From Cyanophora paradoxa (lineage: Eukaryota > Glaucocystophyceae > Cyanophorales > Cyanophoraceae): DNA of 64,000 bases. The notes under the pieces were generated by a model, which saw nothing but the letters and a program-made list of their open reading frames with translations, had not been told where the DNA came from and ran no database searches. The position numbers and the translations under genes are program-made. The stretch covers positions 25,075 through 89,074 of the forward strand of contig QPMI01000561.1 of the NCBI GenBank assembly GCA_004431415.1, given 5' to 3'. Below are positions 45,544-57,051 of this stretch, piece by piece. Each line of letters starts with the position of its first letter. Position 1 is the stretch's first letter.

Positions 45544-45576
45544 TCCTACTTTATAAAGAGAAAATTTATGTGACAC

Positions 45577-46586
45577 TCAAAAGTTCACCTGTGAATGTTG
45601 TTCGATTTGTGTAGCTACCCCATTATTTGTTACAAGTGTTATATACTCACCCATAGCAATGTTAAGAATTACACTAATGTAAAGCGGTTTATTCGTAAGA
45701 GTTGAGTCATTTTGTGTTATGATACTTTGACCCCCTGGGTCTTGGTCATTTACTTTTAAAGAGAGACTTATTGGACTACTTGAAGTTGAATGGGTATATG
45801 CTGTAAATCTGTAATGACCTGCAACAGGAGCAGTGAACCTTCCATTACTGACATTGAATGCCCCCTATTATTCACAAACACTACTCCCCAATTGATAAGA
45901 GCAGTTTCACTGGTAGCAACATGAGGATAATTAAGTTGAACAGAAAATCGAGGCTGATAGTCATATTTTAAATAACAATTTGTGTTGATTGTCAAGCGAT
46001 TGGCTTCCAGAGTAGCCATAATATCACTGTTGCGTTTCAAAACAAGATTCACATTTGCTCCTGTATCGATTTCAGGTGTGACCACCTTGGAAGTTGCTGT
46101 TATTATCGATTGTGTTGTTTCTGGAATACTTATGCCTCCATTGGCTGTTACTGAACCTGTAAATGTGCTTGTTCCTGTAATGTTTACTTGATTGGCTGTT
46201 AGAGTTCCATCAATCCTTGCCCCATCTCCAATATATGCCCCTCCACTTCTAACTGAAAGAGCAGCATTATTAATTGTATTATCAAAAGTAACTATTTTGG
46301 GTGTGGTGAACCCTCCCACATTGTCATAAATTGCTGTATCTGAAACAATTTGACCTGATTGGACTTGGTTCTTGTTAGATACAATGAGTCCTGTGGTTCT
46401 TATTTTTCCCCCATTGCGATCACATCGAATTTCTTTGCATCTAATCACAGAATTTTGTGAAAACGAATCAGCCCCTGTTGTTTCTGTGCAAATAAACCCA
46501 GGTGTTGCATCTGTTACTGTATGGTTCAGTTGATGTATTTTTGGGGCGGCATAACAGAAAACAGGAACTGCTATTTGTGTGGACAT
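45577..46586 (-). CDS. Virion fibre/head family protein, paralogue 3, C1q-like tip, one frame break
   Basis: The shared module reads CKEIRCDRNGGKIRTTGLIV followed by SNKNQ and VRSGGAYIGDGARIDG, then a TSTFTGSVTANGG shaft. The tip is C1q/TNF-like: a WGVVFVNNRG strand, then, in the next frame, a segment with FTAPVAGHYRFTAY and a final hydrophobic strand ending at TGA 45577-45579. The frame changes at the C run 45861-45865 (plus strand), where one more base would keep a single frame. Without it the protein would end early at 45768. About 336 residues if continuous. A trimeric receptor-binding role is inferred. Confidence 0.65.
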
Positions 46587-46608
46587 TCTTTATATTATAC
46601 AGATAATA

Positions 46609-47679
46609 TTATGTAGCAGTAACAAGATAACAAGAAAAATAGTATCTGATATCAAATTGAAGACTGGCTCCAGAAGAATTGCGTATATCAAAGGAGTCAC
46701 CTTCAATAACAGAAAGTAAAATTTCATATGAAATTGGAGTTACAAATGTATTAGAAATCCCTGCGGACGGCATTGAAACCCTTGTTTGGATGGTTGTAGG
46801 ATTTCCATTTAAATAAATGCTGGTAGCAATATGAGTATAAGAGGTTGTGCCAGCTCTCATACATGCAAAGAACACCCTATATACTCCGGAAACAGGAGCT
46901 GTAAATTTTGTGGATGAAAAGTTTCCTTCATTGTTTACAAGATAAGCTCCATTTATAAAGTTAAAGGGTGTTCCAGCTGTAAGTATTATGGACCCTGTCA
47001 AACCAGGAGCTTGTCTTGATATATTCATTCTTGGACAATAGGATCGTTTCAGACCACTATTTTCCGGGATTGTGATTGCTTTCAGATCTGTTATTGTCTT
47101 TTCGAGAGTGAAAATGGTATTTCCGTTTCGTTTATAATTCACATTTGCATCTGTCCCATTATCCATCTCAGGTGCATTAACTCTTGTTGTAGCTTTTCGA
47201 GTTTCAACGCTAACATTTCCCAAGAGTCCACCATTGAAGGTCATCAATCCTGTAAATGAACTTGTCCCATTCACATTTAATTGATTCGCTGTTACAGTCC
47301 CTGCAACATTTGCCCCATCTCCAATGTATGCTCCTCCACTCTTGACAACAAGAGCCGAATTATTTATTGTGTTATCGAAAGTTACTATCTTTGCTGTGGT
47401 GAATCCACCCACATTATCATACACTGCTGAATCTGGGACTACTTGACCTGCTTGAACTTGATTTTTATTCGAGATAATAATTCCTGTGGTTCTTATCTTG
47501 CCTCCATTTCGATCACATCGAATTTCTTTGACTCTGAGTATATTATTCTCTGTGAAAGAGGTATTACTTGAAGTTTCAGTGCAAATATACCCAGGTGTTG
47601 AATCAACTACTCCATGAGAGGTGCTATGAAGTGATTTGGCTGCAAGTTCATAGTTTGGGATTTCTAATAGAGAGGTCAT
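46609..47679 (-). CDS. Virion fibre/head family protein, paralogue 4, C1q-like tip
   Basis: Start chosen at the Met at 47679 (MTSLLEIPNYELA), after an ATTATAAAG motif; the frame is open further upstream but would overlap the next gene. 356 residues. The shared module VKEIRCDRNGGKIRTTGIII leads to VKSGGAYIGDGANVAG and TSSFTGLMTFNGG. The C-terminal C1q-like domain shows FTAPVSGVYRVFFACMRAG and a final FDIRYYFSCYLV strand. This is the intact counterpart of paralogue 3, which makes the frame break there easy to see. Confidence 0.7.
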   Translation of the reverse strand: MTSLLEIPNYELAAKSLHSTSHGVVDSTPGYICTETSSNTSFTENNILRVKEIRCDRNGGKIRTTGIIISNKNQVQAGQVVPDSAVYDNVGGFTTAKIVTFDNTINNSALVVKSGGAYIGDGANVAGTVTANQLNVNGTSSFTGLMTFNGGLLGNVSVETRKATTRVNAPEMDNGTDANVNYKRNGNTIFTLEKTITDLKAITIPENSGLKRSYCPRMNISRQAPGLTGSIILTAGTPFNFINGAYLVNNEGNFSSTKFTAPVSGVYRVFFACMRAGTTSYTHIATSIYLNGNPTTIQTRVSMPSAGISNTFVTPISYEILLSVIEGDSFDIRNSSGASLQFDIRYYFSCYLVTAT

Positions 47680-47698
47680 CTTTATAATTACGAAATAG

Positions 47699-50600
47699 TT
47701 AAATTGCGACAGCAATGTAATGAATTGTAACTGGAAATCCTGGTCTGTCAAAAGAACTTAATGGAACTATGTCAAGCTCACAAGTGAAATAGCTACTGTA
47801 AACTTGTTTAAGCCTAACATACATTCGATAGTAGTAGGCTGTCTCATTGTGTTGTATACCAGTTGTTACAATAGGAGGGTTAGCAAAGCTGCTGTTGAAA
47901 TTAATAGTGAGGTTAAACCTATGGTCAGGATTTGCCCAAAGATAAGGAGTAGTGTAAACATACGTTCCTGCTTGGATTTTCCCATTAAAATATGCATTGA
48001 GTTGACTGGAAAGATCTGCCTCTGTAATACATCGACTGATGGTCGCATTATTTGAGGGGTTCATAGCATAGAAATTTCTTGCATAGGCATTTCCACGAAC
48101 AAGTAAGGTTTTATCAAAGTAATTCTGCGAATTGTGGAAGAACCATGTTTCTTCAAACATAGGTCCTGCTGGTTCTACAATCTGACCTGATCCTACATAC
48201 ATTGTGTTGTTGGCTCTGATTGTGGTGGCTGTGAAAGGATCAAGAGTTGGTCTATTGGTCAAATCATTGTAGTTTCCTGAGAAAATTGCAGGTTTGTTAT
48301 AGATATCTGTATTCCAATCATGAGTGTGTGCAAAATCTGTAATCTCTGCCTTTGTGTGGGTGTGACCAACATATGCAACATTTCCAAGATCTGTAATCTC
48401 TGCCTTTGTATGGGTGTGACCAACATATGCAACATTTCCGAGATCTAATATCTCTGATTTAACATGAGTGTGAGCGAAATTCGTAATATCTGCTCGGGTG
48501 TGATAGTGTGCAAAATCTGTAATTTGGGACTTGGTGTGGGTGTGTGCGAAATCTGTGATTTCTGCCTTTGTGTGGGTGTGTGATCTATTATTAAGATCAA
48601 GGAAGCTTCCCGAAAATGCAACAGGATGCAGATTTGCAGCAGTAGGTTTATTAATGAGATCATTATAATCTCCTGTAAATGAAATGGTTTTCAGTTCACC
48701 CCTTCCTACATAATCAGAAGGTAGATCAATCTTGATGGGCATGATAGCTGGATCATCTGGAATCTCATACTCACCTCCTGGGTGAACCACAGGGAAGGTT
48801 TGATTGCTTTCAGTGTGGACAAAGAAATTGCATGCTGTTACTGTTCCATCAATAATCCCACCTGTGAGAGGGAGGTAATTTCCTGTGACTCCTATACCTG
48901 CAATGATTGTATTAAGTTCTGTTTCATCTATGTAGTTTTGGGCTTGCAGGTAATCCTCTGTGACCACTCTTGATATGGTCTCATTGTGAATATTCTTTGC
49001 TGCTGCCCTTTGATTAATTTCTAAAACTCCCTCACCCACTCCACCATTATAATTCGTTTTTATCCATGCCATCTCACATCTCTTATAGTCATCTCGATTT
49101 CCTATGAGAGCATCAGGTAACAGTCTCTCCCTGCTGAATATTAATTTTGGTCTTGAACCATCCAAATCACTCACATCAGTAACATTAATTTGGATTGCTG
49201 CATCTTTGTCATCATAGTTGACTGGATCAGATGGGAGTGGTGGTAATCCTGATGTCATTGGGATGTCATCAGCATAGTAACTTGTCAAATAAATACCTGG
49301 TTTGGTGTCCAATGCTCCAAAGTTTCCACCTGCTGCAATCATCTGCATTCTTGTAGGGGTCTGATGTATAATTCACCCTCCATAGTAGTCCCTGCATCAA
49401 TGCCTTTTCGATTTACATAATAGTCATTGAGTTGCAGCCTTTCAGGTATGGCATTGCTCTGGTAAAGACTCACACCATGTGAGAAATCTGTTAACAGATT
49501 GCCTGCAGATGCAAATTTGGGTTGCTGGTCAATTTCACCCCAAGGGTGTCTGTGATTACAGTTGGTGATCTGGGTATAATCATGAGTGTGAGTATCAGGA
49601 GGGAAGGTGATAGGTTTGTCCACAATATTTGACCAGGCATGTGTGTGATCATCTGGGGGAAAAGTCAATGGTTTGTCCACAATATTTGACCAGGCATGTG
49701 TGTGATCAAAGTCTATAATTTGGTCTTTGGTGTGAGTATGGCTTCTGATCCACCCATCCACAACATTTGAAGTTGGATGATGTGGAAGGTTTGCATTAGA
49801 TGTAACTGTAAGATAATCGACAGTGATATTGCTTGCATAAAGGTTACTTGTGTAAAGGTTACTGGTAACAGTTAGGTCCCCTGTGATTGTTCCACCAGTT
49901 TTGAGAAGATACTTTGATAATTCAAGAGCAAGTTCATTTTTCGTTACATAATTTGCAAGCATAGCAAGGGTAACTATATTCACAAGGATCACAGCAGTAA
50001 GGTAATCCTCTGTGACCACTCTCGAAATATTTTCATTGTGTATGTTTTTTGCAGCCATCCTCTGATTGGCTTCCAGAACCCCACCATAATCGGTTTTAAT
50101 CCATGCAAGCTCTGCCCTCCCATAATTATCATTTGCAGTTCCCACTATGGGAATATACGAATATTTATCTCTGCTGAATACTATCATTGGTCTTGAGCCA
50201 TCTAAACTGCTTACATCTGCTACATGAACCTGTATAGCAGAGTTGAAATTTTGGTAGGTTGCTGGGTCTGTTGGGACTCTGAATGTATCTGTGGGAATGT
50301 CAGCCTCCATGTAGCTTGACACAAAGATATTTGGTATGGTTGCTCCTGGTTCAGGTGGTGGATTATAAGAGCCTGGTAGTGTCCTAATATGAAGTGGTCC
50401 TCTCATAGCTGAATTCGCAAGTGTCCCATTCACATGAACATAGTGTTCATTCAAAAAGATTCTTTCAGGGACATTACAAGTCTGATAAAGAGAAACCCCC
50501 AAGTTATCAAGAGGCTCTACCTTTGCGAATTCTGGTTGGTCATTGATCTCATCCCAAATATGTTCATGTTTGCTTGGTGGGAACTCAGTTGGAATCCCAT

Positions 50601-52005
50601 CAATTTCACCCCAATCATGCCTGTGATCTTCTGGTGGATACTTCTGAGGTTTGCCTAAGATCTCATCCCAATCATGATTGTGATCCTCTGGGGGATACTT
50701 TGCAGGTTTATTATTAATTTGTTCATAATCAGGAAAGAACTCCCAGATCTCAGGTCGAAATCCATCTGGTAATAATTCCTCATGGGGTTCATAAGGTTGC
50801 TCATAATCAACAGCTGGTGGATCATGACCATCTGGTAAATACTCCTCATCAGGTTCATAGTTCTGTTCATACTCATATTCTTGTGGGTCAAAACCATCTG
50901 GGAGTATCTCCTCCTCATTGGGGTCAAACTGATCATACTCATATTCTTGTGGGTCGAAACCATCTGGTAAATATTCTTCCTCATCTGGAACGAATTGATA
51001 TTCATCAAGCTCTAATATATCGACTTCAGGAGGTAAATACTGCTCATCTATTTGCTTTCTGGGTTCAATTATAGGTTTATTGCGAACTTGCTCCCAACTA
51101 ACAATATTCTGCCCAAAGGCTACATCTTCAGTTGCTGTGTATTCTCTTCCAGGTTGCTTCTTTGGTGTTAAATCGGGTGGTCCATTGGGAAATGGAATAG
51201 GGAATGGGACAGTAGGTCCATTGGGACCATAATGCTCAATGATTTCCCTTAGAGTTTTCTCACTAACAAGCTTCTCTCCATTTGCATACACATTGCTGCC
51301 ATGGATATTTCGCCATTGCCTGGTTCTAATTCCAAGGTCTTTCACATTGCTATACAAAGGCAAAAGGTGCCTATCCATTTCGACTAAATCAGGATGTAAA
51401 TGGATTGCTACTGGTTGACTGGGGCTACTGTTGATTGTAATTGATGGCTTTTTTTGATGGACATCTTTTGGAGTAAAAAACCCAAAAGGCTCATTCCTCG
51501 CAAAGTCATATGTAATATCCTTGGGGTATACATCATTTGTGTAGGAGACCTGATTTGTGTTGGCAATGGGACCCACTTGCAATACTTGGGGGACCTCAGC
51601 TTTTGCAGTGCTGCCCTCATTGTAAATTCGCAAAGCTGTGTTCTGTTTGCCCTGCTCATCTTGAACATTGAAAATCAATCGACCACTATCGAACCTGGAA
51701 GGTATATCTGGGTGAGTGCCACTGGTTTTTAGTTTCCTAGGTCTCCTTCTTGTTGCTTTGATCTCTGCCACTTGGTTTGCTTTCACATTACCCAAACTAA
51801 AGGCTACACTGACATCCTCTTTATCTGGATCGGTTTGATTCACAGATAAAGCATGCTCCCTTGATTGAGTCTTTGATGAATTATCAGAGCTGTGGTCAAT
51901 TGAAACTGAACCCTTTACTTTAATATTATCAAAGTTCACATGCTTGGTGCTGCTTGCATTATCATCTTGAATGGTTTCTAGATTGGGTGGGTAATTGAAG
52001 CTCAT
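47699..52005 (-). CDS. Giant tail-fibre-like protein with HxH repeats, one frame break
   Basis: Two overlapping frames (52005-49339 and 49348-47699) are one gene. A repeated module (GVSLYQ..IPER..LN..YV....A...M.G.L.IR) is cut exactly at the G run 49356-49359 (plus strand), where one more base joins them into about 1,435 residues. Order: a basic N-terminus; five acidic repeats around LPDGFDPQEYEYDQ (about residues 335-420); many HxH units such as FPPDDHTHAWSNIVDKP, in both halves HTHTKAEITDFAHTH; and two copies of an SRVVTEDYL module. A beta-rich C-terminus is the likely tip. HxH units in phage fibres (for example T4 gp37) bind metal in a trimeric needle. Attachment fibre by inference. Confidence 0.7.
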
Positions 52006-52048
52006 GGCTTTTACTATATGGATTTATAAAATTCCTGATAAGTAAAAG
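52006..52048. promoter_or_regulatory. 43-base divergent viral promoter
   Basis: It separates the starts of the giant fibre (minus) and the phospholipase (plus). Both sides carry the TA.TAAAAG-type word: TATAGTAAAAGCC before the minus ATG and GATAAGTAAAAG before the plus ATG. Confidence 0.5.
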
Positions 52049-53571
52049 ATGCCTCTCAAAGTAGTTCTCAGTTTGTCAGGGGGAGGTGCAAGGGGCATTA
52101 TCATAACCAGGCTGCTAAAAGAAATCGAAAATCGAACTGGCAGGAGAATAATCGATCTTGTGGATCTTGTGAGTGGAACTTCCACTGGTGGGATCATTGC
52201 AATAGGTTTGAATATAAGGCATCCTGATAGACCAGGTGAACCTAAACTGACAGCAAACGATTTACACAATATTTACCTAACTCAACTGCCTTTGATTTTC
52301 GCAAATCCTCGAAATATCATTGAAAATGCCCTATTTAACACAAAGTATGATGTGGGACCCTTGGAGACTGCAATCAATTCAGTTACTGGGGAATCACTAA
52401 TACAGGATTCCCTAAAGGACATTGTGATTACATCTTTTGATACTCAGAATATGAAACCAATATTTATCACAAATGATAACAATTACAACTTTATGCCCTG
52501 TAAGATTGCTGCTAGGGCTACTTCTGCTGCTCCTACATACTTTTCACCTGTAAGCATTGTTGATTTCAATCGGGGAGTATATGTCTGTCTCATTGATGGT
52601 GCCATTTCGGGAAACAATAATCCCAGTGTGTGTGGTTACAGCCATGCAAAGAAGATTTACAGTGATGATGATGACATTATAGTAATAAGTATCTCTTGTG
52701 GAGAGGTGGACCCACATTTAGAGTCTGATTATGTGGGTTATGCTTATGAGACTGTCAACAGCTGGGGCATTCTCTCATGGATTGCCTCAACAGATGGAAG
52801 CCCATTGATTAACATGCTCATGGCTGCAAGTGAGCTTTCTGCCCTTGATAAGATGGAGGAGTTGTTACCCTACAACTATGATCAGGATTATGGGAGATAC
52901 TATAGGTTATCAGTACCTCTTCCGAATCACATAGTAAGCTCCCTGGATGACACTTCTAAAATCCCAGATATGCTTTCTTTCACAGAAACATACATAGCAG
53001 CAAACAATGATATGATTAATAAGCTTTGCAGCATTCTAGTAGCAAACTATGAATTAAAGAACCCTACAAAGGCTTACATCTCATCCACTCTCACTACATC
53101 ACCACCTTTGGATGCTAATTGGTATCAGCTTGCAGATGATGCCTTCACTGCCTCATCCTCTGTGACTGGTAAAGAGCCTTTCATGGCTAGACCTTCAGCA
53201 TTTGGCTGGGAAGCTGGAGCCTATGCTCCTGAGCAGATATGGGAAACCCCACTGAATACCTTCAAGTTGCTTTTCCATATACTTTTGAACTCTCTTCTGT
53301 GATTGCCTATGGATCAGGGGACACCAATGCTTTTATTAAGACTTTCAATGTGGCAACATCCACTGATGGGATCAACTGGTCTTTTATTCGATCAGATGGG
53401 CAAAACAAAATATATGTCTGTGAGAACATTAACAATGCTCACAACTCAGGTGATGTGGCTCTATTGAGTGGATTTCCTCTCAGCATCAAGGATGCTTTTT
53501 ACATAGGTTTTTCTCTCAGAATTAAATATATTCGCATTTATCCCCTTGTGTATGTGAATGCTCCACAATGA
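52049..53571 (+). CDS. Patatin-like phospholipase with C-terminal discoidin-like domain, one frame break
   Basis: Patatins are Ser/Asp acyl hydrolases acting on membrane phospholipids. The N-terminal domain has the glycine-rich oxyanion loop SGGGARG (residues 10-16), the nucleophile elbow GTSTGG (43-48, Ser45) and the catalytic DGA (183-185). At G run 53241-53243 one missing base shifts the frame. Beyond it lies a segment like an F5/8-type C (discoidin) domain: YLQVAFPYTFELSSVIAYGS, FNVATSTDGINWSFI and IKYIRIYPLVYV. About 507 residues overall. A lipid- or glycan-binding tail would hold the enzyme at a membrane. It may help entry or exit, like other viral phospholipases (inference). No signal peptide is seen. 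Confidence 0.8.
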
Positions 53572-53592
53572 GAGTTGACTTTACAGGTGCCT

Positions 53593-54524
53593 TTATTCGA
53601 TAAACTCCAACTGAAAAGAATTATCGATTCCATTCATATCAATCAGTTCACCAAAGTAATCTTTAAACTCAACTGTGAGTTCCCTTATCACCAGGTTTCT
53701 GTCATTTATCTGAATGAATTCTGCATGTTCACCACTATGGTAAACATAGCCACCTATATCCTTACTCAATTGCAATCTAAGGATTGCCCCTGGTTATGTG
53801 GTTGCGATTTCGGAATTATATTGTGTCTGCTGGCAAAAGGGGCAAGCTCTTTAATGTGCATGTATAGATACTGCTCAGCATTCATATCAGACATCTTTCT
53901 GCTGTCAAAATAATATTGCAAGGGCTTAGATGAGAGTCTGGGTCCTGAAAAGGTGGTTCCCCATGCTGGGTGATCAGGTGTAATAGGTTTGCCATCATAC
54001 TTTAACAGGTTCTCAGGTCGATAGGGTGATCCACCAACAGGAGGAGTGCTATAATACCCATTGGTGTATTCAGTAGAACTCACACCCAAAAGCTTCCCTA
54101 TTCTCTGGTTGCTTGCAATAAAACGAAACTCATGGTTACTGTAAAACTCCACTTTATAGGTAGTTGGGTTATAGAATATCTTGAACTCAAAAGCTACTGT
54201 TTTGCCTGCAATGGTTTGGAAGCTTGAATAGTTCAGCCCATAATTATAAGGGTGTGTTACCCCAAAATGACCCTGATTGATGTAGCCACTGGGAAGGGGA
54301 TACACTTGTTGTGTGATCACTTGGTTATATGAACCATCTTGGTAATTAAACTGAACTGTTAGATGATCAGTTCCCACACTGTTATAGATACTGTTTGGAA
54401 TCTCTGCATAGAGAACCCTACATTCCCTTGGTCTCTCTACTGGAGTTGTGAGGGTGACCCTGTAAGAGTTTTCATTTTGTCCTTGGCTTCTATCCCTGCT
54501 ATCAATATTAACGAGCCGGTTCAT
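53593..54524 (-). CDS. Minor capsid (penton-like) protein 1, one frame break
   Basis: It starts MNRLVNIDSRDRSQGQNENS followed by YRVTLTTPVERPRECRVL and YAEIPNSIYNSVG. The ..(I/V)(N/D)S.DR......N.Y.V.L..P......V.L...EIPNS.Y start is typical of penton-type minor capsid proteins of PLVs, virophages and Polintons. At the C run 53787-53790 (plus strand) a one-base shortfall moves the last part (QLSKDIGGYVYHSG...FQLEFIE) to another frame. About 310 residues if continuous. Divergent from the second minor capsid gene, with only 29 bases between starts. Confidence 0.7.
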
Positions 54525-54553
54525 TTTAATATATAAATATAGATAAAAGAAGA
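54525..54553. promoter_or_regulatory. 29-base divergent viral promoter
   Basis: The whole space between two minor capsid starts is AT-only sequence with TATATAAATATAGATAAAAG. It must serve both directions. Confidence 0.5.
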
Positions 54554-55564
54554 ATGCCTGTGGATTACATCGAGGTTAGCTCATTTAATACAATCTCTGG
54601 TGATGGTCCCACATCAAGCTTTGTGGCTAGACTCCCCAGTAGTTATGAGAATGTGAGGGCTGTGAGACTGGTCTCAGCCGAATTTTATAACAGCATCCCT
54701 ATGGTGAGTGGTGAAACCAAAGCAGGAGATGTCACAGTTGATAACACATTTAGTATTTATTATTCGGAACAAACTCCAGGAGCTGGAAGCTCAGGAATTC
54801 CAACAACTCGCCCAGCTGCTGATTTTGAACAATGGAAACAATTCATGGTAAATCGCGAGACCCCCATCCAAAGCCACCAACAGCTGGTGAATGTAATCAA
54901 CTCAAAATTCATTGGCAGAACTCCCCAACCATCCATTCGCTGCAAATGGGATGAGTCACTGAAACGAATTATATTCCACTCGGCAGTGCCTTTTTACCTG
55001 GCTTTCTCACTTGCTGTAAACCCAAGCCAACAAACAATCCAAAAGCTGTTGAGTTCAGCTAGACTGCTGGGTCTTGATCCTGGAAGATATGGTAACTCCC
55101 CAATCCAATCACAGGTCTATGATGCTCTCACTGATGGAATCTTTACTGATGGTCGAGTGAATGGCATTATATCTTCTTTTGAGCCTGAGAAGACCAGGGA
55201 CAGTGTTTTGTTTGTGAGAGTAAAGGAGCTGGGTGATCTGGTGCAATGTGGGGATGGTCTTCTGACTGGTTACTTTCACAAAATAGTGGTCCCTGATAAA
55301 GACTATGGTGAGCATGTTGTTTACAATTCAACAGAAGCTCACCCACTTTACAAATACTATAATAAAAAGGTTGGATTATCCACTTTCTCGGTTGATATTG
55401 TAAATGCTATTAATGAACCAATTGATTTTGAGGGTCAACCTGTTCATCTTACCTTTGAAATTCGCTATGGTGATGAGCCAGCTGGGGACCCAGTTTATGA
55501 ATACTTCAAGATGCGAATGTCACAGCTTCACCCTTCCTATCCAGTTATTACAAACTTCGCATAA
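54554..55564 (+). CDS. Minor capsid (penton-like) protein 2
   Basis: 336 residues, uninterrupted. The N-terminus (IEVSSFNTISGDGPTSSFVA; VRAVRLVSAEFYNSIPMVSG) resembles the start of penton-like protein 1 (strand, polar loop, then V..V.L..AE..NSI). Later it has HPLYKYYNKKVGLSTFSVDI and LTFEIRYG near the C-terminus, a closing strand like that in protein 1 (LTVEFKDY). It lies directly upstream of the capsid gene. Polinton-type particles usually need one penton protein, so one of the two may have another vertex or capsid-binding role. Confidence 0.6.
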   Translation: MPVDYIEVSSFNTISGDGPTSSFVARLPSSYENVRAVRLVSAEFYNSIPMVSGETKAGDVTVDNTFSIYYSEQTPGAGSSGIPTTRPAADFEQWKQFMVNRETPIQSHQQLVNVINSKFIGRTPQPSIRCKWDESLKRIIFHSAVPFYLAFSLAVNPSQQTIQKLLSSARLLGLDPGRYGNSPIQSQVYDALTDGIFTDGRVNGIISSFEPEKTRDSVLFVRVKELGDLVQCGDGLLTGYFHKIVVPDKDYGEHVVYNSTEAHPLYKYYNKKVGLSTFSVDIVNAINEPIDFEGQPVHLTFEIRYGDEPAGDPVYEYFKMRMSQLHPSYPVITNFA

Positions 55565-55617
55565 ATTAAGGATCATTGGTAGATTTTTTATGTTGCAGTA
55601 TAATAAAAGAGAATATA

Positions 55618-56986
55618 ATGGATATCACTTCCACTCTTCAAAGACTTTCGCTGAAAGAAGCCCTAACAACCCCAGAAGAGGCGAAAGCCTTTTTCCTGGA
55701 TAACTCCCTTATGCTTGGTCTCGAATCCAAATCTAAGCCAGTTCTAGTTGTTGTGAATCCCAGCAATACTTTTGAGAATAATGTTGGAAATCGCATTTCC
55801 TTCAAGCTACCTCGCTACAATTTCTGTGGAAAACTCGAACTTGCTTTCGACCTTCCAGCCATCACGTTTGCTGGTGATACTGACCTAGTTCGCAATGGAT
55901 ACACTCGCCCAGTTGGTGCTTTAGTTCAGCGACTTGAAATTACCTATGGATCTTACACCTACCATATTCCATCTGATTTCCTTGCTCATTTCCCCTGGTC
56001 TATTATTCGGAGGATCAACTAGCTAAAAAGAAGCGATCAATGGGCATGGTTCATGGCATTCCTGCTCATGGAACCAACCGCCTTGGTGGCTCATTTTTCG
56101 TTGAAATTCCTGTGCCTTGGCTAAATCACTACCTTCCCTTGGTGCTTTATCTGGTGAAATGGTTGTTACTGTTTGGTTTAAGGATGCTGGAAAGGGTTAT
56201 GTTGAAACTTCCTATGGTGGTCGTGGTCTTACTGTTGCAGCAGATGATGTAGATTATTCAAAAGATGACGGTCTTGGAACTGCCCCTGCTGAAACTGTTC
56301 TGGCAAATGTTGGTCAAAACATCACAGACTTTACTCTTGGTGCAACAACCCCTGTCATTTCTATTACTTCTCCTCGCCTTTACATGCATGCTATTAATGT
56401 TTCTGATGAGCTTTTCGCTACTGTAATTGAAAAAGTAAAGACTACTGGCATGGCTATTCCCTCCCTTGATATTGGATTTGTAGATGCTAGTGCTTTCCCT
56501 GCCAAGGGCAATGCCCAACCCAATCGAATTAACCTCTCTCAAATCTCAGGTCTTGTTTATGCTCTGCTTGTTTCAGTTCGTGATAATGCAACTGTTGATA
56601 AATCCACTGGCTCCCACAGTGTTCTTAAGACCTATGCCAACTCCAAAGATATTACTTTCACTGTTGAAATTAATGGACAGCGACTTTATGCCACTGAGCC
56701 AATTTCCCTACTCAAAGGTGCTGAGCTAATTGCTGATGCCTTCAAATGCTCTAACATGGATAAGGTTGCTGATCGCTATGTCCTTTCAGGTTTAAGTTTC
56801 TGCATTGATGGAGAGAAGGCAATTCGAAATATTGCCCAGTCTGGTTATGTTGATTTAACAAATTCCTCCTCTTCATTCCTCACCCTGTACATGCCTTCAG
56901 ATAAGGTAATCGATGTTAATGTTCGCGCTCTCATGCATTCCTATATAATTTTGGACAAGGATGGGCTTCGTCGTATAAATTTGTAG
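55618..56986 (+). CDS. Major capsid protein (double jelly-roll type), two frame breaks
   Basis: The start at 55618 (MDITSTLQRLSLKEAL) follows TATAATAAAAGAG. Three consecutive frames belong together: the first ends with YHIPSDFLAHFPWS, the second carries MGMVHGIPAHGTNRLGGSFF, the third MVVTVWFKDAGKGYVETS to the end YIILDKDGLRRINL. The breaks fall at T pairs near 56003 and at 56117-56118, each one base short. About 456 residues when continuous. The N-terminal NRISFKLPRYNFCGKLELAF, the mid-protein jelly-roll strand pattern, and the position between a penton gene and the ATPase identify it as the capsid protein. Sequence-level similarity to known MCPs is weak by eye, so the call rests mainly on size and synteny. 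Confidence 0.7.
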
Positions 56987-57051
56987 ATTGTGACGATATT
57001 CAGTCTCTCTGCATTATTTTTATCTGTACTTATTTAGAAAGATATACAACA

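Noticed and set aside
49339-49359. Programmed ribosomal frameshift in the giant fibre
   Set aside because: No slippery heptamer with a clear downstream structure was seen, and the same homopolymer defect occurs in many unrelated genes.
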